From assembly GCF_014334135.1 (NCBI RefSeq), contig NZ_CP060497.1, positions 3,844,001-3,908,000 on the forward strand: 64,000 nt of DNA, given 5' to 3'. Positions 43,238 to 52,467 of this stretch are shown here, one piece after another (within the stretch, counting starts at the first letter, position 1; each line of letters opens with the position of its first letter). This DNA comes from Olivibacter sp. SDN3. Its GTDB lineage: Bacteria; Bacteroidota; Bacteroidia; Sphingobacteriales; Sphingobacteriaceae. Position numbers and translations under genes: made by a program. A model generated the notes under the pieces. The model was given only the letters and a program-made list of their open reading frames with translations, was not told where the DNA came from and made no database searches.

Positions 43238-43949
43238 ATAACAAGGCAGTTATCTTTCTGATTTTTTCTTCACTACTTACTTCGATCATACCTCCCATAT
43301 TTCGTATGGCCGGGTTTTGGTAATTCATGGTACTTGCTACAGGTACTTTTGCAGAAGTATGGTATTCTTTTGCATTTGTTTTTTCGATTAGTTCCTGAAT
43401 ATTGTTTTCATTTACTCCGGAACCTGGCATAATGATAATGTTGTCTCCAGCTTTGTCTACCAATTCTTTTAAGAAATTGGCACCGTCTATTGCAGTGTTC
43501 TGCATTCCTGAAGTCAGAATACGTTCACATCCGCAATAGATGATCGTTTTTAAAGCCTTTAAACCGTCGTTACAGCAGTCGAATGCCCTATGGAATGTTA
43601 CTCCCATTGGAGAAGCCAATTTCACTAGCTCTTTGGTACGTATGCTGGCTACGTTACCCTCCTCGTCCAACAGGCCAATGACTACACCGTCGCAACCTAG
43701 CTGTTTACAGTTGAGGATATCCGCTTTCATAATTTCAAATTCTTCGTCTGTATAGTTAAAGTCGCCTGCTCTCGGTCTAATCAATACGTAGACCTGTATA
43801 TGTAGTTGTTCACGTACCTTTTTGATGGTACCATATGATGGTGTTGTGCCACCTTCATTTAAGTTTTCACAGAGCTCGACCCGATGTGCTCCACCATTTT
43901 GTGCTGCTAAGGCCGAAGCAAAAGAGTTCGCACATATTTCCAGTTTCAT
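43236..43949 (-). CDS. cutC: CutC-family protein
   Basis: 237 residues, TIM-barrel. Family signatures: LEICANSFASALAAQNGGAHRVELCENLNEGGTTPS at the N-terminus, VLIRPRAGDFNY, VIGLLDEEG, TFHRAFDCC and LTSGMQNTA, plus IIIMPGSGV. Named for a role in copper homeostasis in E. coli, but the actual reaction is not settled. Converges with gapA with opposing transcripts ending in the same hairpin. Confidence 0.92.
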   Translation of the reverse strand: MKLEICANSFASALAAQNGGAHRVELCENLNEGGTTPSYGTIKKVREQLHIQVYVLIRPRAGDFNYTDEEFEIMKADILNCKQLGCDGVVIGLLDEEGNVASIRTKELVKLASPMGVTFHRAFDCCNDGLKALKTIIYCGCERILTSGMQNTAIDGANFLKELVDKAGDNIIIMPGSGVNENNIQELIEKTNAKEYHTSAKVPVASTMNYQNPAIRNMGGMIEVSSEEKIRKITALL

Positions 43950-43991
43950 TTCTTATATTTTAATAGTTAAGGCGATGCTGCTCGTTTTTCG

Positions 43992-45017
43992 TTAAAATAT
44001 ACTTTTTCCTTGAATTAGTAAATCTTGCTGTTGTTCATGGCATACGGCGAACGAAAAACCTTCCTGTAATGCGTAGGCGCCATATTCCCCTTTTTTATTT
44101 AGGGCTAAAAAGCCTACCTGTATTTCTTTTGCTTTTTCAGGTTTCTTTTTTACAATGCGTGCTACTGCTTCTTTGCAAGCGTCTTCTGGAGAAAAACCCT
44201 GTCTCATTAACTCAACCACAAGAAAACTACCAACAGTTCTTACAACTTCTTCGCCAACACCTGTAGAAGTGGCTCCACCTATTTCGTTGTCTATGTAGAG
44301 GCCTGCCCCTATAATCGGGCTGTCTCCCACGCGACCGCGCATCTTAAAAGCCATCCCGCTAGTTGTACAGGCGCCACTGAGATTTCCATTGGCATCAAGT
44401 GCTAACATACCGATAGTATCGTGGTTGTATTGGTTTCCCGGTAGTTTGTTGGGAGAGAAATGTTGATTCTCAATATTCATGATAGGCTTATACTCGGCAT
44501 CTTTCAGCCATTCTTGCCATGCTTTTCCGGACTCTTCCGTGAGAAGGTTCTCTTTTTGAAATCCGTTTTCCAGGGCAAATTGTAGAGCGCCTTCGCCTGC
44601 GAGCATTACATGTGGTGTTTTTTCCATTACTAATCTTGCAACCGAAATAGCATGGGTAATATGTTCCATGGCTAATACCGCACCGCAATTGCCATTTTCA
44701 TCCATAATGCATGCGTCTAAGGAGACATGCCCATCGCGATCTGGGTAACCGCCTTTACCAACAGTAAGATTTTTTAGATCGGCCTCAGGCACTTTGACGC
44801 CAACTTCTACAGCATCTAACGCACGTCCATTGTTTTTAAGGACTTCCCAGGCAGCTAAATTAGCTGCTATTCCAAAATCCCATGTTGAAACAATAATTGG
44901 TCCGCCATTTTTATTGTTTTTTTGCTGTTTTTGAGAGGCCGCGTAAGCCGTGTCGACAAAATGTAAGGTAGTTGCTCCAACGATACTATGGTAAATGAAT
45001 TTCCTTCTGTTAATCAT
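43992..45017 (-). CDS. exported glycosylasparaginase (N4-(beta-N-acetylglucosaminyl)-L-asparaginase)
   Basis: 341 residues. Twin-arginine signal (INRRKFIYHS), so exported folded. N-terminal-nucleophile hydrolase that self-cleaves before the Thr of HDTIGML (Thr201), the motif of glycosylasparaginases rather than plant-type isoaspartyl peptidases. Other hallmarks: alpha-chain STWDFGIAANLAAWEVL and VGKGGYPDRDGHVSLDACIMD; beta-chain GRVGDSPIIGAGLYIDNEIGGATSTGVGE. Cleaves the GlcNAc-Asn link left after glycoprotein degradation. Monocistronic, 42 bases upstream of cutC on the same strand. Confidence 0.9.
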   Translation of the reverse strand: MINRRKFIYHSIVGATTLHFVDTAYAASQKQQKNNKNGGPIIVSTWDFGIAANLAAWEVLKNNGRALDAVEVGVKVPEADLKNLTVGKGGYPDRDGHVSLDACIMDENGNCGAVLAMEHITHAISVARLVMEKTPHVMLAGEGALQFALENGFQKENLLTEESGKAWQEWLKDAEYKPIMNIENQHFSPNKLPGNQYNHDTIGMLALDANGNLSGACTTSGMAFKMRGRVGDSPIIGAGLYIDNEIGGATSTGVGEEVVRTVGSFLVVELMRQGFSPEDACKEAVARIVKKKPEKAKEIQVGFLALNKKGEYGAYALQEGFSFAVCHEQQQDLLIQGKSIF

Positions 45018-45242
45018 CTGTTATTGTCCTATATTATCGGCAAACATAAATAAACATGGCGAATATTTTGTTACAAATATTGCTTTAGTTGGCGTAATTT
45101 TCACTAATAAGTAGCCTTATTTTAATACGTTAATCAATTTTATGCGGTATTATGCATTTTTACGGCAAAAAAATGCATAAATAATTTTGTTTTCGGGATG
45201 TTTCATCTTATCTTGGTCGTATATAACTCCTTCCTAAACGCT

Positions 45243-46424
45243 ATGAGAAGTATTGGTCTGTTTTTTTTCTTTAGTTTGTTATTTGTTCATTGCCTAAGGG
45301 CAAAGAGCGATTCAACACTGTTAAAAAAAATGGAGTTTGTATTGGATAGCTTGAAAGAACGACGATCGCTAGACAGAAGAACAACGGTTTTCAATTTGAG
45401 GGAAGATACTTTGGGGAATTTGGTGTTGGAAACAACCGATAAGACAATAGCAATGGACCTATATCATTATTATGATAAAAAAGAGGCCTATCTACCTTTA
45501 AAAATTAATTTGCTTCCGGATACTTCTATTAAGGATACGTTGGGACTGGTGAATGTTTCTGTAGGTAATATTCGGAGTTTACCCAAAAATACTGCTGAGA
45601 TGGCTACGCAGGCACTGCTGGGCTGGGAGTTGGATATTTTAAAGAAGCGTGATGGATACTACCTCGTGCGTACCCCCGATAAGTATATCAGCTGGCTGGA
45701 TGTTTCTGCAGTTAGTATTAAAAATGCAATGGAAATTAAACAATGGAACAGTAAACGGTTGATATGTGTAGCAGATTATGATCATGTTTATAGTGCGCCT
45801 GATGACGAAGCACTGCGTGTGTCGGATCTCGTAATGGGAAATATCCTCCACTACGTAGAAGAAGACGGAAGTTATTATCGGGTAGGGTTTCCCGATGGCA
45901 GGACAGGTTATGTGAAAAAGCAAAGTATGCTGGATTATGATGAGTGGAAGCAGGCAGGTGAGGTGACCGCAGAAAATATTTTGCAAGTAGCCAAGCGAAT
46001 GATGGGAGTTCCCTATTTATGGGGAGGGACTTCTATAAAAGGAGTGGATTGTAGCGGCTTTACAAAAATAGCTTATTTCATGAACGGCTTAGTCATTCCC
46101 CGAGACGCTTCACAGCAAGTAATGGTGGGCAATGAAGTAGCTATTCTTAGTGGAGGAAAGCTTGATACCGCAATGGCTCTGAAGAATTTACGGGCAGGTG
46201 ACTTGCTTTTTTTTGCTAGTGGTAAAGACAGAAATGCAGACGCCCGCATTACACATGTGGCGCTTTATATGGGGGATGGAGAGTTTATACATGCTGCTGG
46301 TAAGGTTCGTATTAACAGTATGTTAAATAATGCAGAAAATTATGATGATTTTCAAACACGCACCTTGGTTGCCGCTAGAAGATATATAGGTTATGTAGGG
46401 ACTGAGGGTATCCAAAAGCTGTAA
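45243..46424 (+). CDS. NlpC/P60 peptidase with SH3-like domains (gamma-D-glutamyl-diamino acid endopeptidase type)
   Basis: 393 residues from the ATG at 45243, giving a clean signal peptide (RSIGLFFFFSLLFVHCLRA). An N-terminal region and SH3b-like segments (about 95-265, e.g. VNVSVGNIRSLPKNTAEMATQALLGW) precede the catalytic domain. That domain has Cys in GVDCSGFTKIAYF, His in ITHVALYMGDGEFIHAAG and a third polar residue. This layout matches YkfC-type enzymes that cut gamma-D-Glu bonds in muropeptides. The next gene encodes the matching L-Ala-Glu epimerase, as in the Bacillus ykf operon. Confidence 0.88.
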   Translation: MRSIGLFFFFSLLFVHCLRAKSDSTLLKKMEFVLDSLKERRSLDRRTTVFNLREDTLGNLVLETTDKTIAMDLYHYYDKKEAYLPLKINLLPDTSIKDTLGLVNVSVGNIRSLPKNTAEMATQALLGWELDILKKRDGYYLVRTPDKYISWLDVSAVSIKNAMEIKQWNSKRLICVADYDHVYSAPDDEALRVSDLVMGNILHYVEEDGSYYRVGFPDGRTGYVKKQSMLDYDEWKQAGEVTAENILQVAKRMMGVPYLWGGTSIKGVDCSGFTKIAYFMNGLVIPRDASQQVMVGNEVAILSGGKLDTAMALKNLRAGDLLFFASGKDRNADARITHVALYMGDGEFIHAAGKVRINSMLNNAENYDDFQTRTLVAARRYIGYVGTEGIQKL

Positions 46425-46472
46425 TTATAGAAAAGTAATATCATTCGACAATTAGCACAATAATTAAAATAC

Positions 46473-47600
46473 ATGATCAATCGCCGCAATTTTTTAAAAA
46501 GCAGTACGATGGCAGCAGCTTTTTCATTTAGTCCCTATGCTACCTTATTGGCTGCGGGAAAAACTACCACACACCGTACAGGAAAATTTGTGCTCAGATA
46601 TAAACCTTATACCCTAGAACTGAAGCATGTGTTTACCATTGCTGCCGGATCGCGTAGCACAACGCCGGTTGTGTTGACCGAATTGGAATTTGATGGTATC
46701 GTTGGGTATGGGGAAGCTTCCATGCCTCCGTACTTGGGAGAATCGCATGAAAGCGTGCAGTCTTTTTTGGCTAAAGTTGATCTGTCTGCTTTTAACGATC
46801 CTTTTTTAGTAGAACAACTTTTGGACTATGTGGATCACATCGAGGCGGGTAATCCTGCCGCAAAGGCCTCTATAGATATTGCTTTACATGATCTCGTAGG
46901 CAAAATGATCAAGCAACCATGGTACCGTATATGGGGGTATAACCCTCAACATACACCAGACACTTCGTTTACGATCGGCATCGACGAGCCTGAGGTGGTC
47001 AGAGAAAAAGTACGTGAAGCATCGCCTTATAAGATATTGAAGGTGAAACTAGGTCTCGATACCGATAAAATGATGATTGAGACCATCCGCGAGGTCACAG
47101 ATAAGCCCTTATGTGTGGACGTGAATCAGGGTTGGAAAAAGAAGGCATTTGCACTGGAGATGGCACACTGGTTGGCGGAGCGTGGTGTTGTCTTTCTAGA
47201 ACAACCAATGCCCAAAGAACAAGTGGATGATAATGCCTGGCTAACCGAAAGAAGTCCTATTCCAACTATCGGAGATGAAGCTGTACAGCGTCTGCCCGAT
47301 GTTCAGAAAGCATATGGTGTATACCACGGCATCAATATTAAGTTAATGAAATGCACAGGAATGCGGGAAGCGCATAAGATGGCTGAATTGGCTAGAGCAC
47401 TTGATATGAAGGTGATGCTTGGTTGTATGACAGAAACTTCGTGCGCAATTTCGGCGGCGGCACAATTATCACCAGTGGTAGATTGGGCTGATCTAGATGG
47501 TGCTTTGCTCATCGGAAATGATGTTTATCAAGGCATGTTGGTACAGGAGGGAAAGGTGATATTGCCGCCCAGACCGGGGATAGGCATCAGTAAGTTATGA
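46473..47600 (+). CDS. dipeptide epimerase (L-Ala-D/L-Glu type), enolase superfamily
   Basis: 375 residues with a twin-arginine signal (MINRRNFLKSS), which is unusual because this enzyme is cytoplasmic in most bacteria. Catalytic KVKLG (Lys-x-Lys, about 190), metal ligands Asp in CVDVNQGW, Glu in FLEQPMP and Asp in IGDEAV, and the second Lys in NIKLMKCTG. The C-terminal WADLDGALL carries the Asp-x-Asp motif of Ala-Glu epimerases. Converts L-Ala-D-Glu from peptidoglycan to L-Ala-L-Glu. About 50 bases after the NlpC/P60 gene, 108 bases before a SusC gene. Confidence 0.88.
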   Translation: MINRRNFLKSSTMAAAFSFSPYATLLAAGKTTTHRTGKFVLRYKPYTLELKHVFTIAAGSRSTTPVVLTELEFDGIVGYGEASMPPYLGESHESVQSFLAKVDLSAFNDPFLVEQLLDYVDHIEAGNPAAKASIDIALHDLVGKMIKQPWYRIWGYNPQHTPDTSFTIGIDEPEVVREKVREASPYKILKVKLGLDTDKMMIETIREVTDKPLCVDVNQGWKKKAFALEMAHWLAERGVVFLEQPMPKEQVDDNAWLTERSPIPTIGDEAVQRLPDVQKAYGVYHGINIKLMKCTGMREAHKMAELARALDMKVMLGCMTETSCAISAAAQLSPVVDWADLDGALLIGNDVYQGMLVQEGKVILPPRPGIGISKL

Positions 47601-47708
47601 GTTATCAATGCCAATAAGGCAAAATTTTATATGAAATCTATGAGAAAAACTTTACAAACAAGATAAACAAAAACAACCATCCAGTATTAATCATCAAATA
47701 TTTAAGAC

Positions 47709-50700
47709 ATGAGACAAAAATTACATTTTTGGTGTTTTACGCTCCTTATGTTCCTCGGTGTGCAAAGTTTGTTTGCTCAACAAATGGAAGTAAGTGGCGT
47801 GGTTAAAGATGCCACTACAGGAGACGTGCTGCCTGGCGTGACCGTCACGGTTACGGGGACAAGTACCGCCACGAGCACGGCTGAGAACGGAACCTATCGT
47901 ATTAACGTACCCAATGGTAATGCTACATTAGTTTTTAGTTTGGTTGGATACGGCCGCTACGAGGTAAATGTAAACAACCAAACCACCATCAACGCTAGTT
48001 TAGGTGAAGATCAATCGCAACTTTCTGAGGTGGTAGTAACCGCCATGGGTATAGAGCGAACCGAACGCTCTTTGGGTTATGCCACACAAAAGGTAGATGC
48101 TACGGAATTGAATTTCAATAAACAACCCAATATGGTAAATGCTTTGCAGGGGAAGGTTGCCGGCGTGACGATTAGTAGCACTGGTGGTGCGCCCGGACAA
48201 GGCTCTAGCATCCAAATCCGTGGTATTAATTCTATCGATCCCGGACGGGATAATCAACCGTTATTCGTAATCGACGGCGTACTGATGGATAATAGTACAT
48301 CTACATTTGGAGATGGGGCAGAGCTACGTGGGATGAGTAACCGTGCTGTTGACGTTAATCCAGATGATATTGAGTCCATAAATGTATTACGTGGAGGTGC
48401 GGCGACTGCACTTTATGGTTTACGCGGGGTGAATGGCGTTATCGTGATAACAACAAAAACGGGGAAAGCAGGCCGAATTAGTATTAATTATAGTGGCACT
48501 TACGGTTTTGAAAATGTCAATAAATTTCCGGAGGTACAAACCACTTATACACAAGGTAATACGGGAGTATATGATCCAAATAGTTTTTGGCCTTCTTTTG
48601 GTCCTACTATAGAGGAAGCCAGGCGTATTGACCCAACACATCCTACGAGGTTATATAGTCATTTGGAAGATGCCTTTGATACCGGATATCAGTTCCGAAA
48701 CAACTTATCTATTTCGGGAGGCTCAGAAAGAGTTACTTTTTTGAGCTCCCTGACGCAATTTAACCATAATGGTATTATGCCCGGTACTGACTTCAAAAAT
48801 TATCAGGCGAGATTAAATTTAAATGCAAAAATCAGTGAAAAAATTTCCGCAGGTGTGAATATGAGCTTTGGAAATACGGGAGGATCTAATTATAACGCGA
48901 TCAGGTATAATGAACAACTCACCTACTGGTCGCCACGGCATGATATTAGAGATTATATGAAGGAAGATGGTACCATGCAGTCATACGGGGAAACAACCAA
49001 TCCGATGTATGTTGCGAACACCAATCGATTGACAAATAATCTGGATCGATTTATTGGCAATTTCAATTTTTCTTATAAGCCCTTTGAATGGCTCGATTTC
49101 AGTTATCGTATAGGGATGGATACCTACAATGAGCACCGGCTGCGGACGGCACCCGGCTTCCGTGGTTTGCCTGGAGAACTATTAGTGTCTGAAAATGGCG
49201 CATTTGGAGCAAATGGACGAGGGTTTGTATTTGATTATAATACACACTACAGGTCTATCAATAGTACATTTGTGGCTAGTTTGAAGCATTCATTTGAAAA
49301 TGGTTTAAACGGAACGCTCCGCTTAGGGCATGAGTTATACGACAGAAGCATCCGAAATGCTGGTGTCGAGGGCGCCGATTTGACCGTATATAACTGGTTC
49401 GATTTAGGTAATGCTAATGTGTTGAATGTTCTTCGCGACGAAAGAAATGTATTGGATTATCGCCTCGGAGGGATTTTCGGTGAATTGACCTTAGATTATA
49501 AACAATTTATTTATTTGACACTTACTGGAAGAAATGACATCACATCCTCACTCCGGAGACCTAATAATTCATTTTTCTATCCATCAGCGACTCTTAGTTA
49601 TATCTTCACGGAAAATATCGCAATGCCCGCATTTATAACCACCGGTAAAGCACGATTTTCTTATGCTTCGATTGGAAAAGATGCGGCGGAGTACGCAACA
49701 AGCCGAGGGTTTAGAAGTTATGAAGGGCTACCGACAGGTATAAATGGCTTTACCCGTGCAAATTTGCTCGGAGATCCAAATCTCAAACCTGAGTTTACCA
49801 ATACCTACGAAGCTGGCTTGGATATGTCTTTTCTTAATGATCGTTTGGGTTTTGAATTTACTTATTATCACGCCACTAGTAAAGACCAAATCATAAATAT
49901 TCCCGTTTCTGCTGCTACTGGCTATGAAGAGGCCGCTTTAAATGTAGGAACAATGAGAAACAAGGGTGTAGAACTTACTGTGCATGGCTCTCCTATACGC
50001 AATGAAAACTTCTCGTGGAATACCTCGTTGAATTTTTCAGCAAACCGAAATCTCATCGTAAGTCTGCGGGAGGATATCAGAGACAGCCATATATCTGTTG
50101 CTTCTCAGTCTGGTTATTTGAATTCTGCAGTATCTATGCGATTAGTAGAAGGACAACCTTATGGGGCGTTGTTCGGAACCTCCTATCAACGTTATTATAC
50201 GTCAGAAGAATTAGCCGCTGGGTTAAACCAGGGAATTTTTATTGATGATTCCCGTCCATTGGTAATAGGGGCAGATGGTTTTCCGATTAGAAATCCGATT
50301 TCCGATCAGCGTATTATGGGTAACGCGCAACCAAAATGGATAGCAGGATGGAGTAACACGCTTAACTATAAAAACCTGTCGCTAAATCTACTATTTGATG
50401 CCCGGATTGGTCAAGATAAGTACAATCAACTAAATAATTTCTATGCCGCTTTTGGCTTAGCTAAATATACGGAAGATCGAAACGAATACCGTGTATTTGA
50501 AGGCCTCTTGGCGGATGGTACACCGAATACGCAACTGGTGTGGCTCGGTCAGGGAATCGATCCGACGACAGTTGATCCAAATGAACCAGGTAGTGGTAGA
50601 AATTATGGTGAAGGATATTACCGAAATGTTTACCGTGGTGTTTCGGAGCATTCGGTGGAAGATGCTTCTTGGGTACGGTTGCGTTCAGCGACGTTCAGTT

Positions 50701-50909
50701 ATAGCTTTCCCAGTGAATGGCTGAGGGGGTCTTTTGTTCAAAATGCCACCTTAAGTGTCACAGGTAACAACTTGTGGTTATGGACAAAATATACTGGATA
50801 TGACCCTGAAGCGAGCTCTTTTCCAAGCGGATCGAATATCGATGGCTTTGCCGGATTCACTCATCCTGCGACACGTAGCTTCTTATTTACCCTTAATGTT
50901 GGATTTTAA
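47709..50909 (+). CDS. SusC/RagA-type TonB-dependent transporter of the muropeptide locus
   Basis: 1066 residues. Signal peptide ends SLFAQQ (about 1-24). Carboxypeptidase-like domain MEVSGVVKDATTGDVLPGVTVTVTGT (about 26-110), TonB-box segment LSEVVVTAMGIERTERSLGYATQKV, plug with FVIDGVLMDN, DIESINVLRGGAATALYGLRGVNGVIVITTK. The barrel ends in Phe. Genes for peptidoglycan peptide cleavage and epimerisation precede it in the same direction, so muropeptides are a candidate substrate (inference). Pairs with the SusD-like protein that follows. Confidence 0.93.
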   Translation: MRQKLHFWCFTLLMFLGVQSLFAQQMEVSGVVKDATTGDVLPGVTVTVTGTSTATSTAENGTYRINVPNGNATLVFSLVGYGRYEVNVNNQTTINASLGEDQSQLSEVVVTAMGIERTERSLGYATQKVDATELNFNKQPNMVNALQGKVAGVTISSTGGAPGQGSSIQIRGINSIDPGRDNQPLFVIDGVLMDNSTSTFGDGAELRGMSNRAVDVNPDDIESINVLRGGAATALYGLRGVNGVIVITTKTGKAGRISINYSGTYGFENVNKFPEVQTTYTQGNTGVYDPNSFWPSFGPTIEEARRIDPTHPTRLYSHLEDAFDTGYQFRNNLSISGGSERVTFLSSLTQFNHNGIMPGTDFKNYQARLNLNAKISEKISAGVNMSFGNTGGSNYNAIRYNEQLTYWSPRHDIRDYMKEDGTMQSYGETTNPMYVANTNRLTNNLDRFIGNFNFSYKPFEWLDFSYRIGMDTYNEHRLRTAPGFRGLPGELLVSENGAFGANGRGFVFDYNTHYRSINSTFVASLKHSFENGLNGTLRLGHELYDRSIRNAGVEGADLTVYNWFDLGNANVLNVLRDERNVLDYRLGGIFGELTLDYKQFIYLTLTGRNDITSSLRRPNNSFFYPSATLSYIFTENIAMPAFITTGKARFSYASIGKDAAEYATSRGFRSYEGLPTGINGFTRANLLGDPNLKPEFTNTYEAGLDMSFLNDRLGFEFTYYHATSKDQIINIPVSAATGYEEAALNVGTMRNKGVELTVHGSPIRNENFSWNTSLNFSANRNLIVSLREDIRDSHISVASQSGYLNSAVSMRLVEGQPYGALFGTSYQRYYTSEELAAGLNQGIFIDDSRPLVIGADGFPIRNPISDQRIMGNAQPKWIAGWSNTLNYKNLSLNLLFDARIGQDKYNQLNNFYAAFGLAKYTEDRNEYRVFEGLLADGTPNTQLVWLGQGIDPTTVDPNEPGSGRNYGEGYYRNVYRGVSEHSVEDASWVRLRSATFSYSFPSEWLRGSFVQNATLSVTGNNLWLWTKYTGYDPEASSFPSGSNIDGFAGFTHPATRSFLFTLNVGF

Positions 50910-50920
50910 TTTACAGACAT

Positions 50921-52372
50921 ATGAAATCTATGAATAAAAATATATATGTTTCACTATTTGTATGTTGCTTTATCTCCATGCAAAGTTGTCAGAAATATTT
51001 TGATTTGGACGATAACCCAAACTTGGTTCAGGAGCCACCATTGGAGGCAATGCTCGCCACAGTTACGCAAAAAACAGGACTAAACAGTCAGCTTTTTTCT
51101 AATTTTATCAGTTATTATACGCAATATTTAGCAAGCCCTTCTGCTAATGGAGTTTCCGATACGTATCAGATATCGGATAATTCTTTGGCGTGGAATGAGG
51201 CATATTATGCGTTATCCGATCTTTTTGATATGAAAAATCGAGCAATGGAAGTTGGCGCTACTGAATATGCTGGAGTCGCTAATATTTTGTCGGCATATCA
51301 TATCGCTTTAATAGCCGACACTTGGGGTAGTGCTCCTTATACGGAGGCTTTTTTTATAGAAGAGATAACACTAAATCCTCAATATGATGATGAAGAATTT
51401 CTGTATAATGTACAGGTACAGTTGTTAGAAGAAGGAATCGTGCTATTGAAGGAAGCTGAAGATGCGGAGGTTTATCAACTGTCGGCAAGCAGTGATTTAA
51501 TTCATGCCGGAGTTAAAGAGTTATGGCTTAAAACGGCTTACGCGATGAAGGCCCGTGTGCTCAATAAAATTACTAAAAAATCGAATTATGATGCCGAAGC
51601 TGTTTTAGGGGCAATTGATAGCTCCTATACTTCCAATACAGATGATGCTGGTATGGGTACCTTTTTAGCAGCCAACCCATGGTGGCAACAAGCTGATGGA
51701 AATACAAGGAACCTCTTAAATGGATGGCTTTCTGATAACATTATTCGCCACTTGAATGGTGCAAAGTATGGTGTTTTTGATCCAAGGATTGAATATATTA
51801 CGGACAGAACGGTTAATGACGACTATATCGGTACACGTAATGGTGAAGGTAACCGACCGGTTTATGACTCGAATGGTAATTTGATGCCTAATACCGTGAG
51901 AGACGAGTGCTACATCTCGATGACCTCACCTTTGAGCAGTCAGCAATCGCCACTATATTTAGTTACGTTTGCCGAGGTAAAATTCATCGAAGCAGAGGCT
52001 GCATTTCGAGTGGGGGATAGGGAGCGTGCATATGCGGCATATATAGCGGGCATAGAAGCTAATATGCAAAAGTTGGGTGTTACCGATGCAACCGCATATT
52101 TAACCCATTCTTCAGTTGAAGTTGGTGCATCAAATCTCTCATTGGACCTGATATTTAAAGAAAAATATGTGGTTACTTACCTTAACCCTGAAGCTTGGAA
52201 TGACATGAGGAGAAATGAATACGAATACGAAGATTTCCAGATGCCCGTTAACGCAGCATTGTCTACATTTATAAGACAGGTAGCTTATCCACAGGACGAA
52301 ATTAATTCCAATGGTGCGAATGTTCCCGATCAGGTATCTTTAGATACTCATTTATGGTGGGACCAACCCTAA
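50921..52372 (+). CDS. SusD-like surface lipoprotein (SusD-like_2 type)
   Basis: 483 residues; lipobox Cys in SMQSCQKYFD (about residue 23). The mature start FDLDDNPNLVQEPPLEAMLATVTQ and the central ILSAYHIALIADTWGSAPYTEAF are typical of the second SusD Pfam family. C-terminal LIFKEKYVVTYLNPEAWNDMRR is also characteristic. It caps the SusC partner, starting 11 bases after its stop, and captures ligand at the surface. A 13-bp stem terminator follows. Confidence 0.92.
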   Translation: MKSMNKNIYVSLFVCCFISMQSCQKYFDLDDNPNLVQEPPLEAMLATVTQKTGLNSQLFSNFISYYTQYLASPSANGVSDTYQISDNSLAWNEAYYALSDLFDMKNRAMEVGATEYAGVANILSAYHIALIADTWGSAPYTEAFFIEEITLNPQYDDEEFLYNVQVQLLEEGIVLLKEAEDAEVYQLSASSDLIHAGVKELWLKTAYAMKARVLNKITKKSNYDAEAVLGAIDSSYTSNTDDAGMGTFLAANPWWQQADGNTRNLLNGWLSDNIIRHLNGAKYGVFDPRIEYITDRTVNDDYIGTRNGEGNRPVYDSNGNLMPNTVRDECYISMTSPLSSQQSPLYLVTFAEVKFIEAEAAFRVGDRERAYAAYIAGIEANMQKLGVTDATAYLTHSSVEVGASNLSLDLIFKEKYVVTYLNPEAWNDMRRNEYEYEDFQMPVNAALSTFIRQVAYPQDEINSNGANVPDQVSLDTHLWWDQP

Positions 52373-52395
52373 ATAGGATATCGGCTATATCATGC

Positions 52396-52424
52396 GAAAA
52401 GCGGCCGATTTTCGGCCGCTTTTC
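52396..52424. terminator. terminator hairpin after SusC/SusD
   Basis: Perfect 13-bp stem (52396-52408 / 52412-52424) with a TTT loop, then CATTTTA. Strong on either strand; between convergent genes. Confidence 0.8.
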
Positions 52425-52467
52425 ATTTTACTGCGGGTATTCATTTACAAAGCATCATGTATCAGCG

